Notes under the pieces: model-generated
Databases searched by the model: none
Seen by the model: the letters and a program-made list of their open reading frames with translations, nothing else
What the model was told of the DNA's origin: nothing
Assembly (NCBI GenBank): GCA_048013815.1
Contig: CM106585.1
Location: 10,664,001-10,728,000, forward strand
Length of the DNA: 64,000 nucleotides
Source: Setoptus koraiensis
Taxonomy: Eukaryota > Arthropoda
Direction: 5' to 3'
Shown: positions 32,093 to 46,820 of the stretch, in pieces
Layout: every line of letters starts with the position of its first letter
How positions within the stretch are numbered: the stretch's first letter is position 1
Translations under genes and position numbers: made by a program

Positions 32093-34836
32093 ATGGAAGA
32101 TACAAAAGTTTTGTTAGATGAGGATACTCACAATGTGAGACATTCGAGTTGGCTGTTTTTCGATCAACAATTCTCAAATGCCTCCCACAAGCGATCCAAA
32201 TTGAGACTTATCATGTCGAAATTGCTCGCGGGAGCAACTGAACCCACAAGATTGTTGTCACGTTCACCATCGAGCGTCTTTCAATATCCAGAAAAACACA
32301 ATACGAAAAAAGTATTCCGGATCTTTCTATTGACATGGACCTTCATAACGTTGATTTTTGTTGCTTTATATTTTATATCGCGAGCAACATACGACCAGTC
32401 TCGCCTAAAGGAAAAAATTCCACATACTCTCAATGATGATAATGGTGATTACACTGATACGCCCATGCAGTACAACAAGGCCATCAGATGGATCGTGTCC
32501 TCAAAAAAGTGTCACATACCCAACATAGGTGAGCTATAGTTTTTATTGTTAAAGATTATATTAAATTATCGGACTGAATCACTGATGACCTCCAATAACC
32601 ACCAAACCATGTTACCCGTCCAGATCCCTGGCACCAAAACGTCAAGGAGTATGCCGAAGTCCTTAACCCAATCAATTGTAGAGTGTTTGATGATGACAAA
32701 GCCTTAACGTTTGTCTTAGACAACAAGTTGTATTTTTCAAACGATGACTCCAAGGACTATTCAGATTGCTGCTATAGGCGGCTGTTACGAGACAATGATG
32801 ACAGAAATCTAAGGTAACTACTCATCCGTTGCGCGTAGTTTAACGATACTGTTCACGTTTGATGAATTTACTCTTATATAATTGACATGGATATTGTTTG
32901 TATTACGTTTACATATCACAGGTCGGGCGAACCTTGTACACCCATTCCCTTCAATGGCACGGCGATTGAATATGAGCACGTAACTGTTACGTGCAGTCAA
33001 ATCAATTATACCAGTGTGCACTCGTTTGTTCAGGCAGAATCGACTTGGGAGGGCAAATTGATAGATTCAACAGAGAAAAATATCCAACGTGACGCCTACT
33101 ACAATGTTCTATTTGTTGGCATCGACACAATGTAAGTCTTGTCTGTGTGCCCAACAATTCTGACTAATCAATCGTTTGTCAAAAATAATCATGACACCAA
33201 TATTAAAAATAACTGTCTGTATAGGTCGAGATTGAACATGTACAGACAAATGAAGAAGACACTACATGTATTGAAGACACAGTATGATATGCTGGAATTT
33301 CTAGGCTACAGCAAAGTGGGTGAGAACACTTTTCCAAATCTAGTTCCGTTGCTAACAGGACAAAGTCCCGAACAATTGGCTAAAGGATGCTGGAATACTA
33401 CCTACGAAAACGAGTCGGGAGATGATGTACTTGACAATTGTGATTTCCTCTGGAACACCTTCGGTCGGTACGGTTACAGAACTTTGTATCACGAAGATTG
33501 GCCAGAAGCTTCAACTTTTAATTATCTTAAACCTGGTTTTAAAGCACAACCAACACTATTTTATGGTAGACCATGGCAGCTACAAGCGAAAAAACTTGGT
33601 ATATTTCATTCGACAAATCGAAAATCCAATTGTCATGATTGCGTCCACGATCAGGTTGCAGTGGAAGTCTACCTGAATCATTTCAAAGATTTCATTCGCA
33701 TGTACAAGGATGTACCCCATTTTGCATTCCATTGGACCAATTGCCCACCACATGATGATCTCAATGGAGCCTCCAAAGTAGACGAGTATTATGCAAATTT
33801 TTTTCGTCAAATCAAGTACTTGATAGATGAGCGTACTTTCGTCATATTTTTTAGTGATCACGGTTACAGATGGGGCCCATTCTTGGACACTTATATGGGT
33901 CACCAAGAGGCCAGTATGCCATTTTTATCTATGTCTGTACCGAAACTCTTCGAAAAGCAGGTAAATATCAGCGCTCATTTATAAGTTGTGTCTATGCTTA
34001 GATATCATTTTCTCCATTTCTGAACCTAATCGACAAGAAATATCATCTCTCTCATCTGATAGCATGCGGATTTGCTCAGAAATTTGAAACAAGCAAGGAA
34101 TACACTCATCACACCCTATGATCTCTATCAAACAGTTTTAGATATGCTATCTCTCGGCCTCAAAGGGAATGCAACAGACCCTGACAATCCCTTCCATTAC
34201 GATCAAGGTTTAAAAAACAATTTGGTTACACTAGCAAACAAAAATTCCACTTCATTTTCAATACTTAGATCACCGCAGAGTTACTCATCGATCAAAGAAA
34301 GGGATTGCGATGAGGCAGGCATACCAGATAATTATTGTGTTTGCAATGCATTTGTTGATGTGCCGGCAAATTCATCTATTGTGTATGCTAGTGCATTGTT
34401 CTTGGTGGATCACATCAACAAACAATTGGAACCAGAGGAGGAGCAGTGTGCTCATCTAACTTTAGAGTCAATATCAAGTGCCAAAGAGTATCGGGTTGTT
34501 ACAACCAATGAGAATATAAAAAAATCTGAACCTAAGGCTGAATATGAGGTCAAGATAAAAACTATTCCAGGCAATGCAGTCTTTCAAGAGGTTGTACGTG
34601 TCTATAGTGATGTCAAAAAATGTGAATCAGCCATAGAGGACACTAAAAGAGCAGATACCTATACCTGGAGTAAAGATAAATACAAAATGCAAAGATTGAG
34701 GAAAAAATGCAAGTTTAGCATACACAGTCAATCGATATCCCGTTTGAATCTTTATGGGAACCAGTCGGAATGCCTCACACATTCTAACGCTGAATTGAGA
34801 AAAATGTGCTATTGTAACAAGTTCCTAACAATTTAG
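32093..34836 (+). CDS. DUF229-family type II membrane protein, five exons
   Basis: Exons 32093-32528, 32624-32813, 32922-33131, 33225-33960 and 34063-34836 all have GT-AG junctions with matching phases and give 781 residues. A cytoplasmic N-terminus of about 73 residues is followed by a single membrane segment at about 75-96 (FLLTWTFITLIFVALYF) and a large lumenal/extracellular domain. Family landmarks: CHIPNIGDPW, VLFVGIDTMSRLN (metal-site region of the alkaline-phosphatase/sulfatase fold), FPNLVPLLTG, CDFLWNTFGRYGYRTLYHED and FFSDHGYRWG (second metal site). The domain belongs to the alkaline phosphatase/sulfatase superfamily; no substrate is known for DUF229 members. The usual GIDS is GIDT here. 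C-terminal Cys-rich region (CDEAGIPDNYCVCN, CYCNKF). Confidence 0.92.
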
Positions 34837-35079
34837 TACCACCGATACAAATAGTTATTAATGACATCACAGTTTATCTTTTGTTAGTAATGTGATACAA
34901 AATCTGTTTGTTTGTTTAACTTATGTAAATCAACTTATTGAACGTCCTATATATTCTATACAAACATTACGATAATAATCAGCTTTGTTTCTATTTACAC
35001 ACCGACGTTAAATTGTTTTACTGAGATTACGTGCTTGCTTTTATCATCTTAACTATTAACAGTGGAATCCAATTGGATA
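34837..35079. other. Convergent 3' ends of the DUF229 and tubby genes
   Basis: Only 243 bases separate the two convergent stop codons; the 3' UTRs probably abut or overlap. Confidence 0.6.
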
Positions 35080-38000
35080 TTACTTAAGTCGTTGAGTCAA
35101 TGAGGCTAAAGCTACTCCCATTGCCTGGACTGCGTTAAATGGGTACTGAAAATCAAGAGTATACGCACGATTATCAATGCGTCCAAATTGCATAGCCTAA
35201 GGTTTCGAGGGATTGTTTGAATAGTAAAAAGAATGACGAGAGGTTAGAGAAGAACCTAAGACAGTGAGCCGCTCCAATTCCAGTTATGCTAAGTTGTACT
35301 TACCAATTGACCTTGGTATTCGATTTGAAAATTTTTTGCTGATTCCTGAGTGACACGTCCACCAAAATCTAATTGATAAACTTGACTGAAGGCATTCCAC
35401 ACAGGTGGTTTATTTAGCAGTATGTGCTCATTCAGATACTTATCGATTTTCGGACCTTGTGACTCATCATGTACACACTTGGCTGATTGCGCTGCCTTTT
35501 TATTTATAGACTCTGATGAGTTAATTTTAGAGGTAGCATTCAAATTTTGTAAATTTTCTTTCGAGCGTAGATTAGGTCGTCGGACGCAATTAATTTCTCC
35601 GCTGCTTGTGCAATCAAAATAGGTGAACCTGTTGAACGTGGATATTAAGAGTTAGAAAACTTTCTATAAATATCTTTAAATAAATACATATTGCATCTAG
35701 TCACTGTATATTGATATTACCTTCGTTGTATAGCTTTGGTGACTAGCTTTGTTGTGGATTGGCAACGACGAGGACGCGCTGTATCCCAATCCAAGTTGTT
35801 TTCTTTGTCTTCAGAATTGAAATTGTGTCCTAAAGATCCATCAACCATGTTATTTATACCATCTTTCGAGTAAGATCCCGATAAATCTTGTAGTCTTTCT
35901 TCAAGACCTGCATTCTCATAACAGCCTCGCATTGAGCGTTTCTTCTTGAGTGGAGTGCAAGGTTGACTCTGCGTCATCAGGTGCCCAGAATCTTCTTTTC
36001 CTCTATATTTTTCATTGGTATCTCGAAGCAATGGCTGATGAAGATCATAATCTGCACATGATCCAAATGAAGATCCGATATTGAGGCTCATGGCTGATTT
36101 TTTGAATTGTTCGCGAAGTTTTTTCGTGAATTTCCTCTTGGGGGGTTGAGGTGGGGTTGATCGCATAGAGCAGTCGTCGACTTGATCCGACCAAACGTGA
36201 CAAGGTTCCTCTGTTGTCATAGAAGTGAGCGGTGAACCTTCTTTTGCCTTGATTGCATGAACTTTTGGCTGAACGTCTTCACCAATTGATCTTTTTGGAG
36301 AGTTGTATTGGCTTGTATTCTTATCTTTAGAAACATTCGCACAAGTACGTCTTCTTGGTCTATGCACTGGTGTTTGTGGCACAGGGGGTAATATTGTGCT
36401 ATCTTCCCTGGGAGAATCTAAATGATTCAGCACGACAGTACTGCTATCTTCCTCCGGTTTTATTGAAGTATCTACCAGCAAATCATCATCTTTTGCTGCT
36501 TTAGAAGATAGATCAACAATCATCTTGGTAATGGCACTTATAGACAACAAGTGACCACTTGTTTCCGTAGGAGTCCCTGTTGAATTAAACGATGCTACGT
36601 TATTGGTAGATCCTTTGTAACTTGCCGATGGGATTTGGTCCAAATCATCCCGTTTACTACAAGTAGGATATAGCTCATTGTTTGAGGAGCATCTAGACGA
36701 CATCTTCATAGATATTGATGTTGTCGACCTCTCTTTCTCATCCTTGTCATTTTCACCCACAGATTTTTTGTCCATATAGAGAGTGAGAATGTCATCGTCG
36801 TCATCTACGAAATTATAGCAGCCTGATTGTCTGTCGAATTTTGATTTGTAGTCGTTGATTTGATGGTTGTCTAATGCAAGCTTCTTTGATGGGGATTCTG
36901 CACAGGTCGAATCTAGATTTTGTTGCTGGGTAATTCCAGGCGAGGGCCTTTTCTTGCTCGACTTAACTCGATTATCCACCACTTTCATATGGTCTATTGT
37001 GGAGGATAGTTTAGACGATGTCGCTCGAGATCGATTATCGTAACTATAGATATTCTCGCAGGATATTGCCGAAGACGGCAAATGTTTATCTCGTCGGTGA
37101 GTTCGTCGTCTATGTCTAACAGAGGAAAGTGTGAGGCTATTTGTGTCCCCGACAAAGATTTGTTGATCTGAATCATTATTTACAGGTCTATGAGTGCAGC
37201 TCATCGGAGCGATACGGAGGTTATCTCCTACTTCCAAAAATACAGTACTTGATGACTGATAACCGACACTAGTTGAGGCTGAATCATCTACATCGCAGGA
37301 AAAATCTTTATCATGATCATAATGATTACTTGATGATGCTTTCTCCAATTGACTACTGTCATCTATGTACTTCTTTTCGTGGGCATCGGTCAAGCCAAAA
37401 CAGTTACTGCAAACGGTTTCTAGATCCTTAATGGTTATACAAACCTGTCTAGGCTGAAGGTGCAATAGACTTGTCTTGTAGACCATTGTGGCAATATTTT
37501 CTGGCAACGGATCGCATCCAATAATTTTGAATTTAGTGCCCCAGAAATTGGACTTAACTCTGGCCAATATTCTCTGTTCAGGCAGGTTATCGTAGGCGTG
37601 ATAATGATGTAGATATTGTAGATGTCGTTTAAACGCGTGACGTAATTCATGTGCAGAAGGTGTTTCATCAGCAATGGCAGCCCATTGGGGTGTGGCGTTA
37701 TCACAATCAAGTAAATCATATGCATAATTGTCGCGAGCCATCTGTGTATCGAGGGATAAATCTAGGTAACAAGAGAGAGTATCGCGCTGATTGCCATTCA
37801 TAAATCTAACCAATGATTGAGATTGACTACTGTAGTCGTCTCTGTTTGGCTCAGCTGAGTTTAAATCAGGCAGGACTTCATGTGACAAATTATCACCAGA
37901 ATAGGCCTCCTGTAATGATGGTGTTGCAGATTTGGATCTCAATCGCGATTTAAGATTGTTGAATCTTGTCTTGGTGCAACCATCTCTCAATTGCTGTTGT

Positions 38001-40852
38001 TTATTGTGGCTAGATTGTTTTGCCGATTGTTTCGCGGTTTGTTTCGCAGATGGTCTAGTTGCACTCTGATAAACATTTCGATCTTTCGGCGACTTAACTA
38101 TGGCTTGAGTGTTGAGTGGCTTTTGTGTTTGTGGATCGAAAATGATGAATTCGGGCTTCAAGTGGCCTGTGAGTTTTGCCTTCAGTATAGGTATCAAAGA
38201 ACCCAAATACTCTAAGTAGAGAATGTAATTTGATTCACTCCCATTGATTTGTACCGATGATGATGTTGAGGCAGATGTTGAGATTGTCTCTTGCGTGGTA
38301 GTGTATTGACTCTCGTAACAAATGAGAGTACAGAAGAAACGCTTATTTGGGGTCGGAACCTTCCAAATAAAATCACGCGCATTCTTGGACGTTGGAATCT
38401 GACACCTAAGTGTTCTCGCAAACATGTTATCTATGGTTTGCAATAGTTTCGTCGGTAGTGGTAAACGAAATACTTGTTCACAGTTTTGTTGAAGTCTACT
38501 TTTCGTATCACTTGGTCTAGAATATTCTACAACCCGATGGGAATCAAGATTGCTGTTATCTAATTGAGATGAATGTTTGCCATCTTTGTAACATTGGCAC
38601 AATAGTTTGGGATTCTTAGAGTTGTGTCGAATCACTTCTTCTTTGTTGTCAGCTGTCATTCGCACATTGATCATTCGTTTTATTGTTGTTTTGGCCAAAA
38701 TCTGAAGAGAAGGCACGTTAGTGTAGACATGAGCAGTATGCAGAACTGGTCCAGTTGCCACAAATAAGCGCCGATCCTTGTGTCCCCAGGTGAGAGCACT
38801 TACTGGGTGAGCGCAATACTTGATAAATTGAGAGTAGCGCAAGTTGCCTTGTGGTGTATAGAAGTGTACAACATTTAGATAGTAATTATTGGGTCGCATC
38901 ATAGGATGAACACGCTTTTCACTTTCTGATTCTAGAGCTAGACTCTCTGCTATTTCTTTGAGATTCCGTCCTGAACAACGACGTTCAATCAAAGAGATAG
39001 CTAAAGACAGAGAGGACACTGTGTAGAAACCTGCTACAGCTAAAAGACTACCATCGTGACTCCATTGCATATGTAAACTCTTCAGATTGGTGGTGATGGT
39101 ACGTGGATCTGGGTCTTCTAGACCGCCAGAATAGAGTTGTATGGTGCCATCGCAAAAATCGACAGCCAGAACATTTTTTCCACTGGCAGAATCTGTTGTT
39201 ATGTGACAAGATTCATTTGGCTGTGGTCTCAGAGACTCTGTAGAATGGCCACCTTCTTCTTCATTAGATGTGGATTGCCTAGGTGTGTCGTTGTCGATTG
39301 AAGATGAGTTTGTATTAGGTTGGCACAAACGTTGATTACTATTATACATTGCAGCAGTTGATTGTTGTCGCCACCTAATGGCTGTATTGATACGATTCAG
39401 CCGATAGTAATTGGTATTGATGGAAGAGTTGGCACTTGCGGAGCTTATGGCAGCTCCAGAATTGTTGCTAAGATTGAAACGACCGTTAGATCTAAGAGAT
39501 TCAGTCAAATTGGATCGCGGCTGATTAGCCCACAAAGGTGGTGACTGTGGATATCGAAATTGGTTGCTATTATTGTTGTCCTGTTGCTCCCCATACACTC
39601 CATACGGTGCGCTATTATCAAATGGAAATAATCTCTCAGATGGTAATCGATTAGATGAACCAGCAGGTGGGAACTCGGAGTTATCATTTTTCTGGGATGA
39701 ATTTCGTTGAGCTGACTGGTAGCCCATGGACCAGCACATCGATCTTATTGGAAAGCGTTCCCTTATTGTCAATTCTGTAAGTTCGGAATTCTGAAGATAA
39801 ATCACTAATATACTACCATTGGAAACGCCAAATATAAGTTGCTCATCATCGGGTGACCAAACTCCACATGTTATGTGATAATCGTCTAAATTAAGCATGG
39901 AATGCCAATAACGTTGACCATAACCAGATCCCACAAGAACGAACGAATCTACATAACAAATCAATGCGGTTTCGCCATCGTTACTCCAATCGAAATCCAC
40001 AACTGTTTTGTTTCTATTATTGAGCGGCGACTCTATTTGAAATCTCCCATTTCGCTTTGACCAAATGAATATGCAGCCCTTACTATCTACTGTGGCTAAA
40101 CGCTGATAAGGTTCATTCCACTTGACAATTAAAATCTCCGAACCGTGGCCTCTAAGGTGGTGATTTGTTTTGAAAGCTTCGTCATCTGGATTGTTATGGT
40201 GATTGAGTACAGGTTGTGCCTTTTTTTCAGATCTTTTCGACTTAATCCTCGTGTTTCTTGTAGCTCTCCTAGGCTTCACTTTTCTATCAGCATTTCGCTC
40301 CTGACTATTAGCATCATTGGTCATCACAGACTTTTCTTCATCATTCGGCGATCGTTCTTCGTCTTGAAGTTCTTCATCATGATCACTCTCAAGAGTTGAT
40401 TCTTCTTCAGGCGAGCTACACTTGGTTAGAGATACACCAACTACTCCATTAATATTGCCCACAGCAAGCCAGCCGTGATTGTCTGATCTACCCTGATCGG
40501 TAAACTTCTTTCTATATTCTGATGGATCATTCGTTAAAATATTGCCTAAATTTTGATGGTGATGAAGCTGCTGATTGTCGTTTGGTGTTACACCATTGAT
40601 ATTTAAATTTATTGTATCCACTATGGGTGGCGATTGTTGTGGCTGTTGTTGAGCACTGATGTCAAATTCAACTGACTGGGGATTAATTAACTGTTGTTGC
40701 TGCTGATGGACATGTTGATGATCTTGAGTGATTTGTCCTCTAAGATATTGCCTAAATAGATCATCGTCATAGAAAGGGGTCCAGGCCAGAGTCAATATTG
40801 TACAATTGGAATATGAATTTTCATGAGGATTCTCCTCGAATATGAGATGCAT
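35080..40852 (-). CDS. Tubby-related protein 4 (TULP4/Tusp) homologue
   Basis: Exons 40852-35721, 35628-35304 and 35196-35080 join in phase to 1,857 residues, close to vertebrate TULP4. An in-frame TAA two codons before the ATG fixes the start. Layout: a start-site block with [12 protein letters not shown], a Gln/His-rich insertion (about 44-105), [17 protein letters not shown], an acidic/basic insertion (about 145-225), then WD40 repeats ([68 protein letters not shown]). The first half of the tubby domain lies at about 1090-1140 ([33 protein letters not shown]). After a disordered insertion of about 600 residues the domain is completed at the C-terminus ([42 protein letters not shown]). TULP4 proteins are proposed substrate receptors of cullin ubiquitin ligases through a SOCS box, which I could not place confidently. 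Most of the protein is in one 5.1-kb exon. Confidence 0.95.
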
Positions 40853-41898
40853 CTTGCTTTAAACAAGGTTCAATAGAACTTTGTTGTTAGAATTGCTCAT
40901 TGGTTGTTGACTAGGCGAGATTGCTATCACTTGGTGTTGTATCTTGATATAATAATTGACTAGAAGTATTGTGATGATTTTTGTTGTCTTAGTTTAAATT
41001 GATTGAAGAAATACATGAATGTCTTCGTGTTCAAATGAGCGGAAATTTGACTAGAGAGAGAGAGAGTGTGGGACTTTCTTTTAGCAGCCCGCCACAGATC
41101 TACATGTTTATTGATTATTGTTGAGATGGCTATATTAGTTGAAGATAGAAAGCGAGTAGTTGTAGGAAATGAATTGAAGAAGTAAAGCGGTTAATCATAT
41201 AATGTATAATATATATAAAGATAGGATTGCATCACTAGCAGGACTGCGTTGCTTTTATGGTGCTCACTCGGCTGTCTCATTCATTTGAGTTGGATGATAT
41301 AAGTATCATATTAGTATTCAGAAGAAGAAGAAGAATTTAGCGAGAGAAAGCGCTTTTCGCTTCCCCATTTAATATCGAACTGTTGAATAACAGGCTTTGG
41401 GGCAAGCGATTGCGAATAGATTGTATCAAACTGGACGATATAATGGTGCCGCCTGTCAAATTTGGTGGTTATGTTATGGCTGCAATAATGGTCAGTGTCA
41501 ATTAATATGTGAGCGGCAAATGTTGTCGTTGAGTTGTTATTCAAGCCTGTTTAATGATGGCTAGCTAGTTGTTTGCTGGCGGTCACACATTCAACTGGCG
41601 ACAACGGCATCACAAGCGGCAACAAAGTGGCATCAGCTATTTTCCTATTTCACACACAGCTAACCAATTGAAGCAGTTATAGCCAGTTGTTGGTGGACAG
41701 TTGTTGCTTTTGCTTCCTTGTAATTCTTAATACCTAATACCTGATACTTATACTCCATGTTACATTTGAGTTAGTGAAAGGCTTGCACCTCGGTTGCACA
41801 CCGCATGCAGTTGTTTGGTTTTCTAACCTAATACACATATATTAGATGCCAACAGTTGGCGGTCAATCATGGGCTCGTTGTGTCCACAAACAATAATA

Positions 41899-41900
<2 letters not shown>

Positions 41901-41957
<57 letters not shown>
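41901..41957. repeat. (AC)n microsatellite
   Basis: Uninterrupted AC dinucleotide for 57 bases. Confidence 0.98.
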
Positions 41958-41959
<2 letters not shown>

Positions 41960-42856
41960 ATACAAGAAAGCTGACTAACACTGAGCGACCATTGTGAGAA
42001 TTGTATTCAAGATACTCACCTTGCCACTGGTCACTGATCAAGTCCCGAATGATTCATCTTCTCCCAAATTGAGTTTAAGTTGTTGATTTGTTGTCTGCTT
42101 TGTTGTGGGACAAGTGAGTGCTCTCGTTTGTTTGTTTGCTTTGCTTGGCGCTGGCCAGTGGTTGTCCCGTTGTAAATGGCTTATCGTTTTAAGTTTATGC
42201 CCGCCGTCTAATATAATTCGATTGTGTGATATTATACTCAAGTGGGTGGCTCATTCTTCTGTTCCTTGATTATAATCTCGTCTGGTGATGCTGCTGTTGT
42301 TGTTGTGCAATTCGGGCAAACGGAAACCAAACTAATTTTGATTGTATCAATAATAAAGTCAATTGATGCTGCTGCCGACAAGATGCTCGGTTTGTTTTTA
42401 CTCCTTTCCTCGGCAGTTGGCGCTTCGTGAGAACAAATGTAACTGGAACTGGTTCCTTGCAACAGCGCTGGCGTGTCCCATTATTCACTCGTTTTGTTAC
42501 TCACAAGTCAGTTTAATGCGCTTCTCGCACCAACGACCGACCATCGCTCGCCAGTTCCAGAGATGAGATTGATATTGTTGTTGTGCTATTTTGCGCTGCT
42601 TGTGCTGTTGTAGATCAAGTGTAAATTAAGTGACGCAATTAACTAAATAATAACCAAGCTAACAATGATTTTTTTAATTGCAAATTGAAATAATTGCTCT
42701 CGTTGCAAAGCCAGCGGGGAGGATAGAATTTTTTGTTGTTTCATATTACGCATATTCCTTCGCTGAGGCGCACAACAGTTCGGCGCACTATATAGTGAAA
42801 AGGGCCACGCAAACATTAGAGAAGTGCGTTTGTTTGGGCGCTCACGAGCGCCCTTT

Positions 42857-42884
42857 TGTGTGTGCGTGTGTGTGTGTGTGTGTG
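42857..42884. repeat. (TG)n microsatellite
   Basis: TG dinucleotide tract with one C interruption (TGTGTGCGTGTG). Confidence 0.9.
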
Positions 42885-43240
42885 CGTGGTAAGCGAATAG
42901 TCAAAAACCACTGTGTCATCATAACCAATGGGCCAACATGGCACGTTTGCGCCAAACACAACGCACGCCATAGTTTTTGGAAACGCGGTGTGTCGCGCGT
43001 ATCTCGTGTGTATTGCATGTATTACATGAAGCGATCGCTTGTGTGGTATAGCTAGTGGTGTGTGACTGCACCATCATCCCGCCTTTGGTCACTGCCTTGG
43101 TCGTCGCTCCACTGCTTTATGTTGCTGCTCGATATAGCACAACATGCGATGCGCACAACTATTCGATAATGTTTTCAGCCATTACACCACGAGCATCACG
43201 GCTGCCGCTGGCTGATGGCTCCACACTGCATATGCATCGC

Positions 43241-43245
43241 TGTGT

Positions 43246-43281
<36 letters not shown>
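43241..43281. repeat. (TG)n microsatellite
   Basis: TG dinucleotide repeat with one TA interruption near its start. Confidence 0.95.
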
Positions 43282-43282
<1 letters not shown>

Positions 43283-45512
43283 GAGCTCGCATTTACATCA
43301 CATTTGAATGGGACACCCAATGGATGATGGCACGAGCAGAATAGCGCACCAACTCGCATTGGGTGACTCATCCAATAGTTGCACTTGGCACGGGGGAAAG
43401 GCACGCAGCGTGGGGGCAGCCGCCTCTAGACGCACACTGCATTTGAACTGCAGTCTGCGGGCACTTACTTGTGTGTCCTCTGGGCACGAGCACGAGCGAA
43501 TGAGGGACGGGGCACGGACGCACACGCTCGTAATGCTAGCCTCTGATCGAACAAACTCCTCGGCCTGAATGCGCATACACAATATTCACTGTGAACATTT
43601 GCGCACACTATACAGTGTATAGTATACACAAGCCAGCAGGGAGGCCCAGCAGTTTCTTTGCGGAATGCCCCACCAACCAGACACACCCACACAAGATTAA
43701 TCTCTTGTGTAATCATAATAATAATAATATTAATAATGATGATGGTAATGAGGGATGGAAGGAAAGAGTCAGACTTGCACCATGGCCAACCAATATCCGT
43801 TATGTGCTATATTCTTTTTACATTGCATGGATAAATTGAATTTTGTTTGCTGGGGCATAGATGGCGCTTCCTGTGACTGACCGTAAGTCTTCACTTACGT
43901 GACGCAAGTTACGTCGCAACCGATAGCAAATATTAGTTCGGCATCGCGACGCTTGGAGGCACAAGGTGACAGCAATGGGGCCGCCCGTAAAAACTATTGG
44001 GGTTTGGGTAGCCGCAACACACTGTGTGTGGTAGTACAGTGCGATCTACTAAAAAAGAATCGGAAAATTATAATTTCTGGTCACATAAAGACCAGAGGAT
44101 CAGAGGCATGAGATCCTTTTGAAGGACGTCTCTGGTCCCATTGTGTTCTCACCGGGGGACTCAATAGTGGGGTTGCAAAGGTTTCATCATCTGTGAGATA
44201 TACGGGATTGAAGAGATGCCGAGATTGTGGGCACGCGATGAGTCTACTTATGAAGCTTTCAATTTTGACGCAGTTCAGCTCACGACAGAAGTTGCTCAGT
44301 CTGCTCTCTCGAGATTGTGATTCCAACCACTTTTAGATCTCAATAGCAATTCTATCTACTAATGTGCTAGCTGGCGAGAGCCGGCTACTGCCGGGAAAAG
44401 GGCCAAGGCCCTGAGTGACGCAATTGGTCCATGTACATTCACACCTATGCTAGACATACGCTAGCAGCCATTTATGTCATTGGGGGAGTCAGGGTCAGAT
44501 ATGTCAATAAATAGTCAGGGTCAATAAACGTCAGGGACGAAACACAAATGACTTGAGCTCACACATTCGTGTCCCGAATGTGCTGCATGTGTCAAATATG
44601 GTGGTACGTGGCAAAAAATGGCTTTTATTGAGACCGAAAAGATTCATTGCGGACGTATCTTATCTGAGCACGATCAGCACCCAAGATAAAAGCTGTTTTT
44701 CGCCGTTTTTCGCCATTGCTGTTATGTTTCCAAATGACTCAATTTAATCGCAACATTCAACATTGGATACAAAATGGAATGAGCATTAGATTTCTAACAT
44801 TTTTGTCGCACTGTTTCTACCCATTCGAAAGCTGAGTGTACCACATGGCGACAATCAGACGAATTGTCCTTATCTATCCACCGTCGATGAGTTGGGTTTT
44901 AACCTAAAACACTCAATCACAGACTTATTCAGTGTGTGTGTTGGCATTGTTATCTCGTTTTGTTGTCGCTGCCTGTTTGTCGCTGTGCTGCTTGTTCATT
45001 TCATGGGTGGCCCCACTGAGATATTAGGCGCTGATAATGTGCCCTGTTTGAAGTGGAATCTCGATGTTGAAGAGCCAGCTAGCTAAAGATTATTTATCTT
45101 AGAAAGTCACCAGATGTTGGCCACACGATATAAGTGATACAGCGCAGTAGTTTGCATGATCAGTAGTCGGCTGTTTATTGTTGTACAGACTGAGAGAGTG
45201 TGTGTTATTGACGATTTTCGTCAGTTCTTCCATCATGATTATGCCAGCGATTGCCGCCAGCACCACCAAAAGCTGCACCACTAACACCACCACTATCTCC
45301 ACCACTGACACCGCCAGTGACAGCTTAAATTTATTTTTTCCAATTAGCAATTACACGCAGTTGCAAATATCATCACCACCAATTGATAAGATCGTCGCGC
45401 TGGTTGCGGAGTAGCCTAGCGCGTCAGTGTGCACGAATGCTGGCAGCAAGGCGGCGGGGGTATGCCGGAGACATTGCGAAAGTAACACGGTCGTAATACT
45501 AGGCTCGTCACG

Positions 45513-45681
<169 letters not shown>

Positions 45682-45970
45682 CGTGTCTCCGTCACAACAG
45701 ATGAGCGTCACTTGTCAGTGTTTATGTTTCGAAAAGAATAATAGAATGGTCCCCATTTCCCCCTGTCCTTATGCACGGTTGGAGAATACTTGAGCACCAT
45801 TACATGGTGTTTGCGATCAAGTGTCTCCATCAAGTGTGTCGTCTCGAAGGTATCCACTAGTGGTGGTAGTGTCGCGCAAATGCCAATCGCGGGATCGCCG
45901 ATGCAATCTATCGGAGCGATCTATTTATTTAATATTTAATATTTAGCATTCAGTATTCAGTATTTAATAT

Positions 45971-46002
<32 letters not shown>
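45971..46002. repeat. (ATC)n microsatellite
   Basis: Ten ATC triplets in a row. Confidence 0.95.
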
Positions 46003-46438
46003 ACTGAGATTGTCTAGCGATAACCAAATCGCTCCGTGTGTTTTTGGTGCTAGCCTAGATATCGGCGTTTGCTCAACTAGCGAGCAGCGATAATTATCAT
46101 TTTAACATCTATGTGTGTCTATTGTGCTGGGTATGTTATTATTATATTATATACATGCATTATAAGGCTCACAATAACGCCGTGTGATTGCCATAATGAG
46201 GCAAAATAATAAAAATCACCCTCATCTAAGTTTGTGTCTTTGTTCATCATTTGTTGCCTATTTGTGGTTGCACTATTACTATGTATTGCTTGTTGCCAGC
46301 AGCGTACATTGCGCCAACAATGCCCCTATATCATCAATTAATTTTGTCGCCCACAATCATCTGACAATCTCTCAATCGTCGTATCTACTGCAAACTGTTC
46401 AACAGTGACATCACCACTACTAGTGGCAGTCGTTATCG

Positions 46439-46494
46439 CCAGCCAGCCAGCCAGCCAGTCGTTCAGTCAGCAAGCCAGCCAGCCAGCCAGCCAA
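46439..46494. repeat. (CCAG)n-type repeat
   Basis: Two runs of GCCA/CCAG tetramers separated by GTCGTTCAGTCAGCAA. Confidence 0.85.
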
Positions 46495-46820
46495 AGAGAC
46501 AGACGGGCGAGCTTTGCGACTAGCCAACTAACCACTAGAGCATGAGTGGCAACAATCAATTCAGACGACAGTAGATGCGCCAAACCAGATATAAGCGAGT
46601 CGAGTGGCAACACACCAGCGCCGGCAACAGTCATTTGCATTCGCAGTCGGAGCGCCTCAGTCCAGCGAGTGAATCAATTGGCATTGATTGATTTATAAGC
46701 AGCAGCGTGATTGCGTAACGCCATTCATATATGCGTGCCATTGTTTTAGTTTACATGTTCGTGTGAGTGTCATATGTGAGTGAGCCAGCTAACCGCCCAG
46801 CAGCCACTTATTACCTAACC

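Noticed and set aside
42238..44326. Many short frames in the spacer upstream of the zinc-finger gene
   Set aside because: They are mutually overlapping on both strands, driven by GT/CA and CAA tracts, and show no domain.
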